This document shows positions 8,008 through 17,080 of a stretch of DNA of 56,370 bases, piece after piece. Both the position numbers and the translations under genes were made by a program. The notes under the pieces were generated by a model. The model did not search any database. It saw only the letters and a list, made by a program, of their open reading frames with translations, and was not told where the DNA came from. Each line of letters opens with the position of its first letter. Within the stretch, counting starts at the first letter, position 1. The stretch is from UBA3076 sp964646435 (lineage in GTDB: Bacteria > Desulfobacterota > Dissulfuribacteria > Dissulfuribacterales > UBA3076), in contig CAZYEJ010000008.1 in NCBI GenBank assembly GCA_964646435.1, positions 1 through 56,370 on the forward strand, read 5' to 3'.

Positions 8008-9660
8008 TTTCATGGCCCTTCTGAAGGCCTCTGCGTAATCTTCCGGGTAGTGACCTGTGATCCATCTTTCTTGCCTTTCGCTGAAAGCACCCGGGGAACC
8101 GGGGAGCCTGGGTAGAAAGCAGTAAAAGAGGCGCTGATCCATATCCGGATTATTGAAGCGTTTTGAGATTTCGTAGGCCGTGGCCATCCGGGCCCCCAGT
8201 CTGTCCAAAGTCAGGATTACGAGCCTGATACAGTAGTCCAGGGAGTTTCGGACCTCCGGGCCTGCCTCAAGCACATTACCCACAGGGCAAGTGGTCATAA
8301 TCCGGACCTCGCCATGGGAGCGCTGGGCCTTGGGAATATGGACCATGACGTTTTCATCTTCATAGACAATCAGACTCGATGGCAGGTCCTCTTTTTTGTC
8401 CAGTCGTTTATTGGAACGGATTGCCTTTAAATAGGTCTTAAAAAAAGGCCGGTCATAGGACTTTTCATAAAGCGCTGTAAAAAAGGCCACCTGGTCTCCC
8501 ACTGCATAGGTGGGGATTGATTTTGAGCCGGCACCCTCCGTGTCTATGGATTTCACATTGGGAGGTATCAGTGCAAACTGCTGATGAATCTGCTGGTGGG
8601 ATGCATGTAATCTGTATCCTGATGGAGAGAAATCAAAGCCATAGTTCCAGCCCCAAAGAGTAGCTGTATAAGATAGCTCTTCTCCTTTTTCCAGTCTGTT
8701 TGCAACTTCTTCCACAACCGCCTGCCTCAAGGATTCAAGCTCAGGGGCTGATAAGGTATGCTTGTCTTTCCTGGCAATTCCCTGTGCAATATTGAGATTG
8801 AGGGCCATTTGAGTATAGACCCGCTGGTAATAGAGGTGACGCAGGCCGGTTACATCTTCGGGAAGCAGTTCCTTTGCCCTGTACCTCACACAGTCGTGGG
8901 CCATATTAGATGCATAATGACCCCAGGGGATATAGCTGTCGGCCCTGAGATACTCCCATATGTGTGTATGAGGCCCGGATGTGTACTCTCCGACAATCGG
9001 GCTGGTCCCCTGAATTCCGGGTATTAATACCATGGCCAGCTTATAATTATCCGGACAGGCTATATTGTTACCAAGCACCTCAAAAAGCTCATGGTCAAAT
9101 AGGGCCGGTTTGAGTCGGCCTTGTTTGTCATTTTCATATTTCACACCGACCGGGTCCTGGTTACTGTCCAATTCGAACTTGCATGCCAAATGTGCGATGG
9201 CCTTGAGGAGCTCACGGTCTTTGGATGCCTGGGCCAGGGATAAAAGAACGGACCTTGGGAGATCTTTCAGTGAATATGCCTTTTCGTTCGAACCTTTTAG
9301 GCACCCATTCAACAAATCTTTCAGTAATGGCGAAGGCTTATCCGATTCCTCATCGTATTTTGTAAATCTGAATTGTTCAGGGTCTTTTGAGAATTGACTG
9401 GCCTGGTCATATAGGATGTATGTAGCACCCCAGAAAGGAAAGGCATTCAGGATCTCACAGACCCTGCCGGCATTATTAATAGTAAGGTCGCCCCGTGGGA
9501 AGTTGGCCTGGTTATTTATTGCATTGCCGTCCGGATCGTGGCCCAGCACAGCCAAGGCGTCGGCCTGTCTGAGGTTTACGACTTTGTAAGATGGCCGGTG
9601 AAGGGCACAAGTAAAAACCCCTGACGGATCTATGCACGTGCGAAGAATATCTTGCTTCAC
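7990..9660 (-). CDS. Uncharacterised 556-residue protein, possible HIT/GalT-like fold
   Basis: I do not recognise a named family with certainty. The protein is soluble and has no signal peptide or membrane segment. A His-rich motif, LHASHQQIHQQFALIP (about 351-366, with His352, His355 and His359), recalls the nucleotide-binding histidine triad of HIT and GalT-like proteins, and IPKAQRSHGEVRI further on would fit the second half of such a fold. A conserved-looking block PIVGEYTSGPHTHIWEY (221-237) is also His-rich. It is convergent with the ASKHA gene, overlapping by 18 bases, and followed by a 120-base gap before the sphingolipid locus. The HIT/GalT link is a weak inference. Confidence 0.7.
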   Translation of the reverse strand: MKQDILRTCIDPSGVFTCALHRPSYKVVNLRQADALAVLGHDPDGNAINNQANFPRGDLTINNAGRVCEILNAFPFWGATYILYDQASQFSKDPEQFRFTKYDEESDKPSPLLKDLLNGCLKGSNEKAYSLKDLPRSVLLSLAQASKDRELLKAIAHLACKFELDSNQDPVGVKYENDKQGRLKPALFDHELFEVLGNNIACPDNYKLAMVLIPGIQGTSPIVGEYTSGPHTHIWEYLRADSYIPWGHYASNMAHDCVRYRAKELLPEDVTGLRHLYYQRVYTQMALNLNIAQGIARKDKHTLSAPELESLRQAVVEEVANRLEKGEELSYTATLWGWNYGFDFSPSGYRLHASHQQIHQQFALIPPNVKSIDTEGAGSKSIPTYAVGDQVAFFTALYEKSYDRPFFKTYLKAIRSNKRLDKKEDLPSSLIVYEDENVMVHIPKAQRSHGEVRIMTTCPVGNVLEAGPEVRNSLDYCIRLVILTLDRLGARMATAYEISKRFNNPDMDQRLFYCFLPRLPGSPGAFSERQERWITGHYPEDYAEAFRRAMKSVQPD

Positions 9661-9780
9661 ATTACTTCACTCCCAATGACTGTTTACGAGTTATTTTGAT
9701 TAACTACCAATATCTCTTTACCCTTGTACAGTCAAGTTACAAGCAGCTTAGAAAGAGTGCAGGCGTTCAAGTGTAATCAG

Positions 9781-10752
9781 CTATCGAAAAGCACCGCGGC
9801 GATATAATCGCCAGAAAAGCACCCCGGATGCCAGCAGTGGATGCCGTTTTAAGCGGGGACTTACCTCTACCGTGATTCCGGAGTGCCGTCCTATCTTCCA
9901 CAAGATATAGTTTATTCCATCTCGGAAAGTAGCCATTCCCTTTAAAAGGCGCAAAACTGAAAGCAGTTTGCCTTGAGGACGTCGTACAGTCCATGCAAGC
10001 CGATTGGCAAAACGTATCCGTGCCGGGATGTTGACATGATAGCGGATCGGATAAGAGCCGGAAGCGACCTGGACAGGAAACGGTACCGCCGTGATGGCTG
10101 CCTGTGTCAGTTGCTCGTAATATTTTATATTTGCGTCAAACAGGGCAAAGATGCTATCGATTTTTTCCGGCCGAAGTTCGCTGCAGTAGCTGAGCCAAAG
10201 TCCCTTTCTCCATAAATCTCGGGCGCAAAAACAGGAGGGCAATATAGGTAAAACACGTGTGATAAAGGTAATAACAGAACACGCCAAGGCGTTTTGCACC
10301 TGTTGTGCAATTTGGTCATTGCGTACATACACCAACCCGGCGGGTTGAGCAAAACGTGCCCACAGGTAAGAATGAAACCACCTTCTCGATGTACCCTGCT
10401 CAAAGTCCTTGATCGAAAGGACTGCATATTTGGCCCGCACCAGACGCCCATTGAAAGGCAACTCAAGATAATACACATTTGGAGGGAGCAACTTGTTTAG
10501 AAATGCCGGCCAACGTTTACGATAGGCAGAACGGTAGTTATCCACCAATAAATACAGGTCGAGTAGACCTTTATTGTCCCCTTTGCGAAAACAGGAACCG
10601 TAAAACAGGATGGCCTGTATCGTCCTGCCATATCGCGCCAGAAGCTCATCAGCAAGGATATGAATTTCGGGTAAAGGCTGCTGCGAAGATTGCTGACTGA
10701 TCAGGGCGATAAGCTGTGGTGAAATATAGCGTGCGTCTTTGATGCAATGCAT
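9781..10752 (-). CDS. Tam41/Mmp37-like CTP-dependent lipid nucleotidyltransferase
   Basis: A 323-residue protein that follows the mitochondrial Tam41 (CDP-diacylglycerol synthase) pattern along its length. It has FYGSCF at 50-55 (the YGS nucleotidyltransferase signature), an LDLYLLVD segment with Asp65 and Asp71, VYYLELPFNGRLV (93-105) where Tam41 has its own PFNGR-like motif, then the SIKDF...W..SYLWARF..PAGLVY block and a basic C-terminal tail. There is no membrane segment. Tam41 makes CDP-diacylglycerol from phosphatidate and CTP. Here the stop of the CDP-alcohol phosphotransferase is eight bases before this start, so the two are very likely co-translated and act in sequence. The lipid substrate (phosphatidate or a ceramide phosphate) is unknown. 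A generic minimal nucleotidyltransferase is the alternative. It ends with TAG. Confidence 0.72.
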   Translation of the reverse strand: MHCIKDARYISPQLIALISQQSSQQPLPEIHILADELLARYGRTIQAILFYGSCFRKGDNKGLLDLYLLVDNYRSAYRKRWPAFLNKLLPPNVYYLELPFNGRLVRAKYAVLSIKDFEQGTSRRWFHSYLWARFAQPAGLVYVRNDQIAQQVQNALACSVITFITRVLPILPSCFCARDLWRKGLWLSYCSELRPEKIDSIFALFDANIKYYEQLTQAAITAVPFPVQVASGSYPIRYHVNIPARIRFANRLAWTVRRPQGKLLSVLRLLKGMATFRDGINYILWKIGRHSGITVEVSPRLKRHPLLASGVLFWRLYRRGAFR

Positions 10753-10760
10753 ATAATTAG

Positions 10761-11981
10761 CTATAAGTTCGTGGATTTTCTTGCAGTACGGTTTGTAAAC
10801 AGCTTTACGCTAAGAGACGGATTATTCGCACTTAGATCAACCTCCGAAAACCAGGAGCCCAAGGGACCGGAGACGATCCGTGTGCCTAAGGCTTGACCTA
10901 GTCTCATGACAAGAAGAAGGGTGGTCAACACCGTCCAAAAGGCCACAGCCATTAAGCCAAGATCAGGACGACCCAATGCGGTACCTATTGACAGCAGGAT
11001 CAGGTTGGGATTACGCCTGGCGGTGATCAGTCTGAAATAGGAATCAATGGGACGCCAGCAGAATATCCCAAAATTTCCCAGCCACCATCGAAATGCGCCT
11101 TCAACCAAACGCCCACCAATATAGCCGAGCACAATACTCCAGAGCACTACACATAAGGATAGCCCGGGAATTCCAGGCTGGAATTTTTCCAGACCCAGAC
11201 CCCACACAATGTACCACAATGGCGGGTGAATCAGATCAAGGCCATGATCGAGAATATTGCCGAAGCGGCTGGAAGTCACGGTCACGCGTGCCAACTTACC
11301 GTCAACCGTGTCTAGAAAGGTCATCAGCCAGCCCAACAGAAGGCCCCAACCATACAGACCGAAAAAAAATAAGACGCCGGCAACCACGACCGAAAATACG
11401 CTGGTCCATGTCACGTGGTTCGGCAGCAGGCCATAATGAACACACAGCCTGGTTGCCCATTTTGCCGGATGAGGCCAGACCCATTTGGTAACTAAATCTG
11501 TAACACCCTTATAAGCCCCGACAAAGAGACGATTTTCCAAGGTCGGGCGATCTTCTGCTGTGATAGGAAGGACAAAAGGCGGATCAAGCTTGCGCAATTT
11601 TCTCTGATAAGAGGAACATAGGGTTTGCGGGGATTCGGATCGAACGCCCAGGATGACAGAAGTAAAGGCTGGTCTAGATAGTGCGTCCCAAGCCTTAAGC
11701 GCCAGATCGGAGGGAACGTGGGCCGCCACTGCCATGGGCTTTTGGCCTGAAGGGTCCACGAGGAGCACGTTGGATGTTTCGACCATGGCATTGATTACTC
11801 GATCGTCATACAAATAGTCGCCGCGCAAGAGCAATACTGAACCATCCGGCGGAACAGCCCCTATATCCTCTACTACATTGGTTACACCTGTGTGCTTGAG
11901 CATGCGCTTTAAACGTTGGCGCGAGGATAATCCCCAAAGCCGTACAGGGGTCTCTTTAAAAATCAAAGCATACACAGACAT
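10761..11981 (-). CDS. CDP-alcohol phosphotransferase with degenerate N-terminal nucleotidyltransferase-like domain
   Basis: Integral membrane enzyme of 406 residues. Residues 190-390 hold several transmembrane helices and the full CDP-alcohol phosphotransferase signature: Asp224, Asp227-Gly228, Ala231-Arg232, Gly241, Asp245 and Asp249. Residues 1-150 look like a reduced sugar-nucleotidyltransferase domain, as in bifunctional inositol-phosphate enzymes, but lack its GxGxR loop. They are joined to the membrane part by a YKGVTDLVTK-type linker (157-166). It should transfer a phospho-alcohol headgroup between a CDP-activated and an acceptor lipid or alcohol. An AAGGAGG at 11990-11996 fixes the start. 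It is followed directly by the Tam41-like gene and lies within the sphingolipid locus, so a ceramide headgroup role is plausible but not shown. Confidence 0.85.
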   Translation of the reverse strand: MSVYALIFKETPVRLWGLSSRQRLKRMLKHTGVTNVVEDIGAVPPDGSVLLLRGDYLYDDRVINAMVETSNVLLVDPSGQKPMAVAAHVPSDLALKAWDALSRPAFTSVILGVRSESPQTLCSSYQRKLRKLDPPFVLPITAEDRPTLENRLFVGAYKGVTDLVTKWVWPHPAKWATRLCVHYGLLPNHVTWTSVFSVVVAGVLFFFGLYGWGLLLGWLMTFLDTVDGKLARVTVTSSRFGNILDHGLDLIHPPLWYIVWGLGLEKFQPGIPGLSLCVVLWSIVLGYIGGRLVEGAFRWWLGNFGIFCWRPIDSYFRLITARRNPNLILLSIGTALGRPDLGLMAVAFWTVLTTLLLVMRLGQALGTRIVSGPLGSWFSEVDLSANNPSLSVKLFTNRTARKSTNL

Positions 11982-11989
11982 GGATATAG

Positions 11990-11996
11990 CCTCCTT
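11990..11996 (-). promoter_or_regulatory. Strong ribosome binding site of the CDP-alcohol phosphotransferase
   Basis: AAGGAGG on the minus strand, eight bases before the ATG at 11981. It fixes that start and is one of the strongest sites in the window. The Tam41-like gene downstream has no site of its own, which suggests coupled translation. Confidence 0.8.
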
Positions 11997-12094
11997 GTAA
12001 TACCAAAAAATTTTTATAATGGCTTCACACCAAAGTATATTGTGGATATACTATCTGTAAAGGCTGACGAACCACACGAACTGATTTTTCTGTA

Positions 12095-13060
12095 ATGAGC
12101 GAATCATTTATATTTGCACACCTTTCAGACCCCCATCTGACATCCCTGCGTAATATCAGGGTACGGGACCTGTTGAACAAGCGGGCGCTCGGATATCTCT
12201 CATGGCGTCTGCACCGACGTTTTGAATACCGAGCTGAGGTGCTTGCAGCCCTGGTTCGCGACTTGCAGTGTATCAGGCCGGAACACATTATCGTTACCGG
12301 TGACCTGACGCATCTGGGTCTGCCATGTGAATTCCTGGAGGCTGAGAAGTGGCTGCATTCTTTAGGCCCTCCTTCACAGGTCACCGTGATTCCAGGTAAT
12401 CATGACGCCTATATTGCCACCGACTGGGACCATACTTTTGTTCACTGGTTAGAATACATGGTATCTGATGCAGGACAAGATTGTATCGGAAAAAAGTTAG
12501 ATACTCGCACACTTTTCCCCAGTCTGCGTATACGCCGCGAAACGGCCTTTATTGGGCTTTCCTCGGCACGGCCCAGCAAACCGTTTTTTGCCCTGGGTAG
12601 TGTGGGACAGATACAATTACAGAAGTTAGAACATATCCTGGCACAGACGGGCCGTCAGGGCCTGTTTCGGATTGTGATGATTCACCATCCTCTTCAGCCC
12701 GGCATAGTAACTTGGCGCAAACGGCTCACGGACAGCAAAAAATTACGTTCGCTCATAGCACAACAGGGTGTGGAGATGGTGTTTCACGGCCATGCCCATC
12801 GTTCCTCTATGGCATGGCTAAAGACTCCCGCAGGCCATGCCCCTGCAATTGGTGTCCCGTCCGCATCAGCGACAAGCCGGAAGTCTGGGTATAGTGCTCA
12901 ATACAATATTTACTCCCTGAGTCAAAATGCTTATGGCTGGGAAGTTACAATTGAGGTACGCGGCTATATGCCAAAGGAAGGGCGCTTCATATTCGAGGGC
13001 AAAAATCGATTGGCGATTCCCTGTCCGATGGCCAGACCTACAGACGTCGTAACTGCCTAA
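12095..13060 (+). CDS. Calcineurin-like metallophosphoesterase
   Basis: A 321-residue phosphoesterase with all dimetal-site motifs in order: SDPHL near residue 11, GDLTH near 69, GNHD near 100, an internal HHP and a final GHAH. There is no signal peptide, so it should act in the cytoplasm or at the inner membrane face. It is divergent from the CDP-alcohol phosphotransferase operon (113-base gap) and convergent with the LptG-like gene, overlapping it by 23 bases. Its place inside the sphingolipid locus suggests it removes a phosphate from a headgroup intermediate, but the substrate cannot be read from the sequence. CpdA-type or LpxH-type activity is the alternative. Confidence 0.85.
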   Translation: MSESFIFAHLSDPHLTSLRNIRVRDLLNKRALGYLSWRLHRRFEYRAEVLAALVRDLQCIRPEHIIVTGDLTHLGLPCEFLEAEKWLHSLGPPSQVTVIPGNHDAYIATDWDHTFVHWLEYMVSDAGQDCIGKKLDTRTLFPSLRIRRETAFIGLSSARPSKPFFALGSVGQIQLQKLEHILAQTGRQGLFRIVMIHHPLQPGIVTWRKRLTDSKKLRSLIAQQGVEMVFHGHAHRSSMAWLKTPAGHAPAIGVPSASATSRKSGYSAQYNIYSLSQNAYGWEVTIEVRGYMPKEGRFIFEGKNRLAIPCPMARPTDVVTA

Positions 13061-14102
13061 GTACAACACATACAATGATGGCTATAGGTGTCATTGTGGT
13101 GAGCGCCGGGGAGAGGCTGAATATCAGCCCTAAATATCCAAGGATCTGGACACCAAAATAAAAGGCTATTCCGATGACCGAGCCCAACATTATCCTGTTT
13201 TCCGTACTTACTGAACGTGGTGACCCGAAGACGAATGGAAGCGAGAGCAAAATCATGGCCCCGGTGCTGAATGGAATACTCAATTTCTGCCATAAGGCCA
13301 ATGCATAGTGCTCTGCATTTACCCCTTCCCCCCGGAGTGTCCGGATATATTGATAAAGGTCGGAAGGAGACAGGGTGTCAGGAGGAAGTGCCAGGACACT
13401 GACCTGCTTTGATGTCAAAAATGAATTCCATGTAAGGTCGTCAAACTGCCGTGTGGTTATGTCTACTTCTTTAATGATTTTTTGATTCACGTCCTTGAGC
13501 AGCCATTGTTTGTTACCGCAGATCTCTGCCTTGCGGGCATGCATGAAGGTCTTCATACGGCCTTGTCCGTCAAATTCATAGATATCAATGTCTATCGGAC
13601 CCTCCCCTTGAAGGATATCGTGAACGTGAATGAAGCGGAGACCGTCATTGGCCCAAAACCCGTGTTCAGTCAGCATTGTACCAGGTCTGGAGAGGGCAAG
13701 TAAACGTTGCATCCAGGCATACTGCGCCATTGGCGGAGCGATAAACTCTGCCAGTACTGCTACCACCAGCATGAGAAGTATGCTGGTACCGAGGACTGAG
13801 CACCAGATCCGCTGTACCGAAACACCGCAAGCCTGCATGGCCAACAGTTCACTGTGGCTTGCCATTGGTCCCAGTGCAACGATGCTCCCCAGCAAAGCGC
13901 TTACCGGCATTAGCTCCAGTACGTGCATAGGCAGTGTTAAGGCCACAAATGCAAACGCGTCCTGCATTTGATACCGTCCAGTTCCGATGTCGTCCAGTTG
14001 GCCTACAAGCTCTAAAAAACAAAACAAGGCAACCAATATGATCGTGGCCAAGAGACATCCCAAAACGACACTTACTCCGATATAGCGATCAAGTATTTTC
14101 AC
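13038..14102 (-). CDS. lptG: LptG-like permease (YjgP/YjgQ family)
   Basis: Inner-membrane permease of 354 residues, with a pair of N-terminal helices (about 10-32 and 50-75), a helix near 100-120, a periplasmic beta-jellyroll-type middle region (about 130-260) and three C-terminal helices. This is the standard LptF/LptG layout, and the MPVSALLGSIVALGPMASHSE segment is the coupling-helix region (ABC ATPase contact). LptF and LptG with LptB extract lipids from the inner membrane and pass them to the periplasmic bridge. The start is a GTG at 14102 directly abutting a palindromic repeat, so its ribosome binding site, if any, lies inside that repeat. Because the pair lies in the sphingolipid locus, it may export that lipid rather than, or as well as, LPS. 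Confidence 0.85.
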   Translation of the reverse strand: MKILDRYIGVSVVLGCLLATIILVALFCFLELVGQLDDIGTGRYQMQDAFAFVALTLPMHVLELMPVSALLGSIVALGPMASHSELLAMQACGVSVQRIWCSVLGTSILLMLVVAVLAEFIAPPMAQYAWMQRLLALSRPGTMLTEHGFWANDGLRFIHVHDILQGEGPIDIDIYEFDGQGRMKTFMHARKAEICGNKQWLLKDVNQKIIKEVDITTRQFDDLTWNSFLTSKQVSVLALPPDTLSPSDLYQYIRTLRGEGVNAEHYALALWQKLSIPFSTGAMILLSLPFVFGSPRSVSTENRIMLGSVIGIAFYFGVQILGYLGLIFSLSPALTTMTPIAIIVCVVLRQLRRL

Positions 14103-14209
14103 GGTAAATCGAACCGCAAAAACGCTAAGGACGCTAAGAAATACTTTATAAGTATCTTCTTTGCGTTTAACCCCTTTGCGTACTTGGCGCCCTGGCGGTT
14201 TCTTTTACC
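14103..14209. repeat. Short inverted-repeat element between lptF- and lptG-like genes
   Basis: About 107 bases with related ends: GGTAAATCGAACCGC on the left, and GGTAAAAGAAACCGCC when the right end is read on the other strand. The inside has repeated ACGCTAAG and CTTTGCG units. It fills most of the gap between the two permease genes and touches the GTG start of the downstream one. It resembles widespread small palindromic intergenic repeats. No target duplication was found. Confidence 0.55.
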
Positions 14210-14232
14210 ACTACGGGGTATTTTCAGCATAA

Positions 14233-15282
14233 TCAAGGTTGTTTCCATATCAGGGCCAAAAATAGACAAGCCAACAACGTATGGACCCACCAGATACCAG
14301 GTATAGTACCCACTACCCCATGTTCTACCCAGGTTTTGGCCATCAAAATAGAGTTGTAATAAACAGCGAAGATCACTACAGCAACAGGCGTTTTGATACA
14401 CTTTCCCTGCCGCAGCGCCGTTCGGCCTAGGGGAACAGCCAGCAGCCCTAAGAGCACTGTGGAGAGAGGCATGGAGAGCCGCCACTGGAATTCTGCGATA
14501 TCCTCGGGATCGTCGGAATGTGCCAATTGCATGATGGAAGCAGCTTTGGATTTATACGTCACAGGTACTGTCTCTTTGGGCAGATGGAATATGAATTGTT
14601 TGAATTTTAAAACCTGATCGGCCTTTCTATTAAGGGCGAATTCATATCTGTACCCGTTTAAAAAAAACAATACTTGGTCGCCGCTGGTCATATCGATTTT
14701 TTGATAGACTTGTTTTGCATAGATAACCCGCAATATACCGTTATGTTCATCCTGTATAAAGACCCGGTTTGCTCGATTCCGATGAGAATCGACCTTTTCT
14801 GCAAAAACGACCCGGTTTTTCGCCCCGATTGAGTGGAAATGACCCGGTTCCATCTGGGCGATATCAAATTTAGTTTTCGCCTGTGTTCTCAATTGATGCA
14901 TTTCCTTATATGCCCAAGGACGTACAAATAAAGACAGGCATGCAATCAACGCAGCAAAAAGCAGGCATAACTTTAAAATTACAAGGAATATTCGGATATT
15001 GCTAACACCAGAGGCAGCCAGCGCCGTCATCTCGAAGTTTGTGCAAAGGCGTCTCATAGTCAACACAATAGACAGATACAGGGCCATAGATAGGAGTATC
15101 TCCAGAGCTTTAACTGTCTTGAGTAGGATCAGGGATATGGCAGTGCTTCTCGATAACTGCCCGCTCACTGCATCAGCCAGATAATGGGTTGCACTGTAGC
15201 TTACGAAAATAACCAGCAAAATGGCAAACATCACCACTAGAGGTCTGCTTATTTCGTGAATTATGTAGCGGTCTATGAGCAA
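14233..15282 (-). CDS. lptF: LptF-like permease (YjgP/YjgQ family)
   Basis: The 349-residue partner of the LptG-like protein, with the same layout: two N-terminal helices, the TMRRLCTNFEMTALAASGVS coupling segment (about 75-94), a helix near 100-120, a periplasmic middle domain and three C-terminal helices. It is upstream of the LptG-like gene on the same strand with a repeat in between, and one transcript is likely. Together with an LptB ATPase (not in the window) it would form the lipid extractor. Its role for LPS or for the locally made sphingolipid cannot be separated from sequence alone. Confidence 0.85.
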   Translation of the reverse strand: MLIDRYIIHEISRPLVVMFAILLVIFVSYSATHYLADAVSGQLSRSTAISLILLKTVKALEILLSMALYLSIVLTMRRLCTNFEMTALAASGVSNIRIFLVILKLCLLFAALIACLSLFVRPWAYKEMHQLRTQAKTKFDIAQMEPGHFHSIGAKNRVVFAEKVDSHRNRANRVFIQDEHNGILRVIYAKQVYQKIDMTSGDQVLFFLNGYRYEFALNRKADQVLKFKQFIFHLPKETVPVTYKSKAASIMQLAHSDDPEDIAEFQWRLSMPLSTVLLGLLAVPLGRTALRQGKCIKTPVAVVIFAVYYNSILMAKTWVEHGVVGTIPGIWWVHTLLACLFLALIWKQP

Positions 15283-15515
15283 GGGGTATCCTATAAATTA
15301 ACAATAGAAAAAAATGTGATATGTTGCCACAAACTTTAAAACAAGGTATCAAGATATGCCACTGAACACCTGATAGAGCAAGAATTACATAATATGTGCC
15401 ATCCTGGGACCGCAAGTGTTGCGAGTTTAAGATAAAGAAAATATTTGTAATAGAGCCCAAAAGATCCACAATATCATCTGGGGGAAATGGGCCAAATTTA
15501 TGGGTTTCTGAAATT

Positions 15516-16271
15516 ATGAGAGTAGTGATTTTGAGTGCGGGCCAAGGCCGAAGGCTGTTACCGCTTACCAACAATTTTCCAAAATGCATGCTGCGCATTC
15601 ATGGGCGATCTTTGCTCGAATGGCAAATAGATGAACTATTCAAATGTGGCATCGAGCAAGTGACTGTTGTTGTCGGCTACGGCGCCGATCAGGTCGAGAA
15701 ACTCTTGGCCGACCGGTATAAATCTCACAAGGTGCGGACCATCTATAATCCGTTTTTCGCAGTCGCTGACAATCTGGTTTCCTGCTGGGTAGCGCATACC
15801 GAGATGAACGAGGACTTTATTCTTTTGAACGGTGATACCTTGTTCGAGACAGCAGTGTTACAACGTCTTCTTGCTTCACAGGACCGGCCAGTGACGGTAA
15901 CCACCGATCGCAAGCTTACGTATGACGCCGACGATATGAAAGTCAAGCTAGACGGGAACAGGCTCGTCAGGATCGGCAAAGATATTTCTCTTGATCAGGT
16001 TGATGCGGAATCCGTCGGCATGATCTCCTTTCGTGGGAAGGGGCCAGCGTTATTTCGTGCGGTTATAGAGCAGGCCTTGCGCAGACCGCAAGGCCTCAAG
16101 CAGTGGTATCTGTCCGGGATCGATGAGATGGCGCGGTCAATGCCCGTATGGACTTGCTCCATCGAGGGACTTCAATGGGTCGAGATAGATTATCCCGCAG
16201 ATCTAAAAGAGGCGGAAAGATTTATCCAAAGTTGGATACAAAGACAGGATCTGGCGTCTGGCACGGGTTAG
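15516..16271 (+). CDS. Small-molecule nucleotidyltransferase (CTP:phospho-alcohol type)
   Basis: A 251-residue nucleotidyltransferase that begins with the ILSAGQGRRLLPLT loop (residues 4-17) followed by PKCMLRI, the signature of sugar- and polyol-phosphate nucleotidyltransferases. ILLNGDTLFE near the middle supplies the metal-binding Asp, and EIDYPADL near the end is the closing metal site. The closest functional relatives by pattern are inositol-1-phosphate and phosphocholine cytidylyltransferases. I place the start at the ATG at 15516, because upstream in-frame codons give an unlike extension; the ribosome binding site is poor. It is convergent with the gene at 16268, overlapping by four bases. 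It probably makes a CDP-headgroup for the lipid pathway here (inference). Confidence 0.8.
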   Translation: MRVVILSAGQGRRLLPLTNNFPKCMLRIHGRSLLEWQIDELFKCGIEQVTVVVGYGADQVEKLLADRYKSHKVRTIYNPFFAVADNLVSCWVAHTEMNEDFILLNGDTLFETAVLQRLLASQDRPVTVTTDRKLTYDADDMKVKLDGNRLVRIGKDISLDQVDAESVGMISFRGKGPALFRAVIEQALRRPQGLKQWYLSGIDEMARSMPVWTCSIEGLQWVEIDYPADLKEAERFIQSWIQRQDLASGTG

Positions 16272-17080
16272 CTTCTCACAATGTCTTGAACGAGCCTTAG
16301 ATCATCAATGCTATCCACATCTATGGCTGCTTCAGGAAAAGGCATTATAACAGCACCTGCGATGAGCCCCATTCGGCGCGATATCCGGGCCAGACCCTCA
16401 TCAAGAGACAGCCGCCCCAGCAGATACCGCAATACTGCCATCCAACCGACGGCGCTGATCATACGCCATGGCTTCTTTCGTCTGCCTTCCATCTTGCGCC
16501 AGAAGTCGGCGGCAGTATGGGCGCGAGGCGTGAGAAAAGCAAACAGATTGCAACTACAGTAAGCACCGTCGTGAAGTCTTGTCACGGTCCTTCTTGTTTC
16601 CGGATAGGCCGCCGCCAACAGTTCGTACTGGGCCAGACCGATGACAATGTCACACCCTGTGGTACGGGCATGGGAACAAAAATAATCCACCATCTGAGCG
16701 GTCAAAAGGGCATGATCAGCGGTCGTTACCAGAACGGGGCTATCTTCCGGAAGCGATTGCAATATGTGCAAAGTACTTGAGCTGGGGGTCGCATGATTTT
16801 CCACCCATTTCACATGACCCGATGCAATGCGGTCACAAAGCTCCTTATTCTGATTCACTGCATACCGTTGCGGTCCGCACATTATACAGGCGTCTATTTC
16901 CTTGGCAGCGTTCAAGGCATCGAGCACGCGAAGGACCATAGGCCTATTGTCCACCAAGGTCAATGCCTTGCAACAGACCCCTGTTGCCTTGGCAACAGGA
17001 TCATCAGGCGAACGACTCGCCGCAAGGACTACGGCTGTAAAACGTGATGTCTCTGTATTGACATTGCTCAAGTTCCTCAT
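16268..17080 (-). CDS. Nucleotidyltransferase, MobA-like fold
   Basis: A 270-residue NTP-transferase domain with a diverged start loop (VVLAASRSPDDPVAKATG, residues 18-35, with CCKALTLVDNRPMVLRVL after it), TTADHALLT (about 119-127) as the metal site, and a PEAAIDVDSIDDL tail. It overlaps the stop of the ceramide-synthase-type gene in an ATGA arrangement at 17077-17080, so the two are translationally coupled. This NTase-next-to-acyltransferase pairing recalls the Caulobacter ceramide diphosphoglycerate locus, where a similar enzyme activates phosphoglycerate with CTP. That parallel comes from memory of the published system and the substrate here is not known. Confidence 0.75.
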   Translation of the reverse strand: MRNLSNVNTETSRFTAVVLAASRSPDDPVAKATGVCCKALTLVDNRPMVLRVLDALNAAKEIDACIMCGPQRYAVNQNKELCDRIASGHVKWVENHATPSSSTLHILQSLPEDSPVLVTTADHALLTAQMVDYFCSHARTTGCDIVIGLAQYELLAAAYPETRRTVTRLHDGAYCSCNLFAFLTPRAHTAADFWRKMEGRRKKPWRMISAVGWMAVLRYLLGRLSLDEGLARISRRMGLIAGAVIMPFPEAAIDVDSIDDLRLVQDIVRS

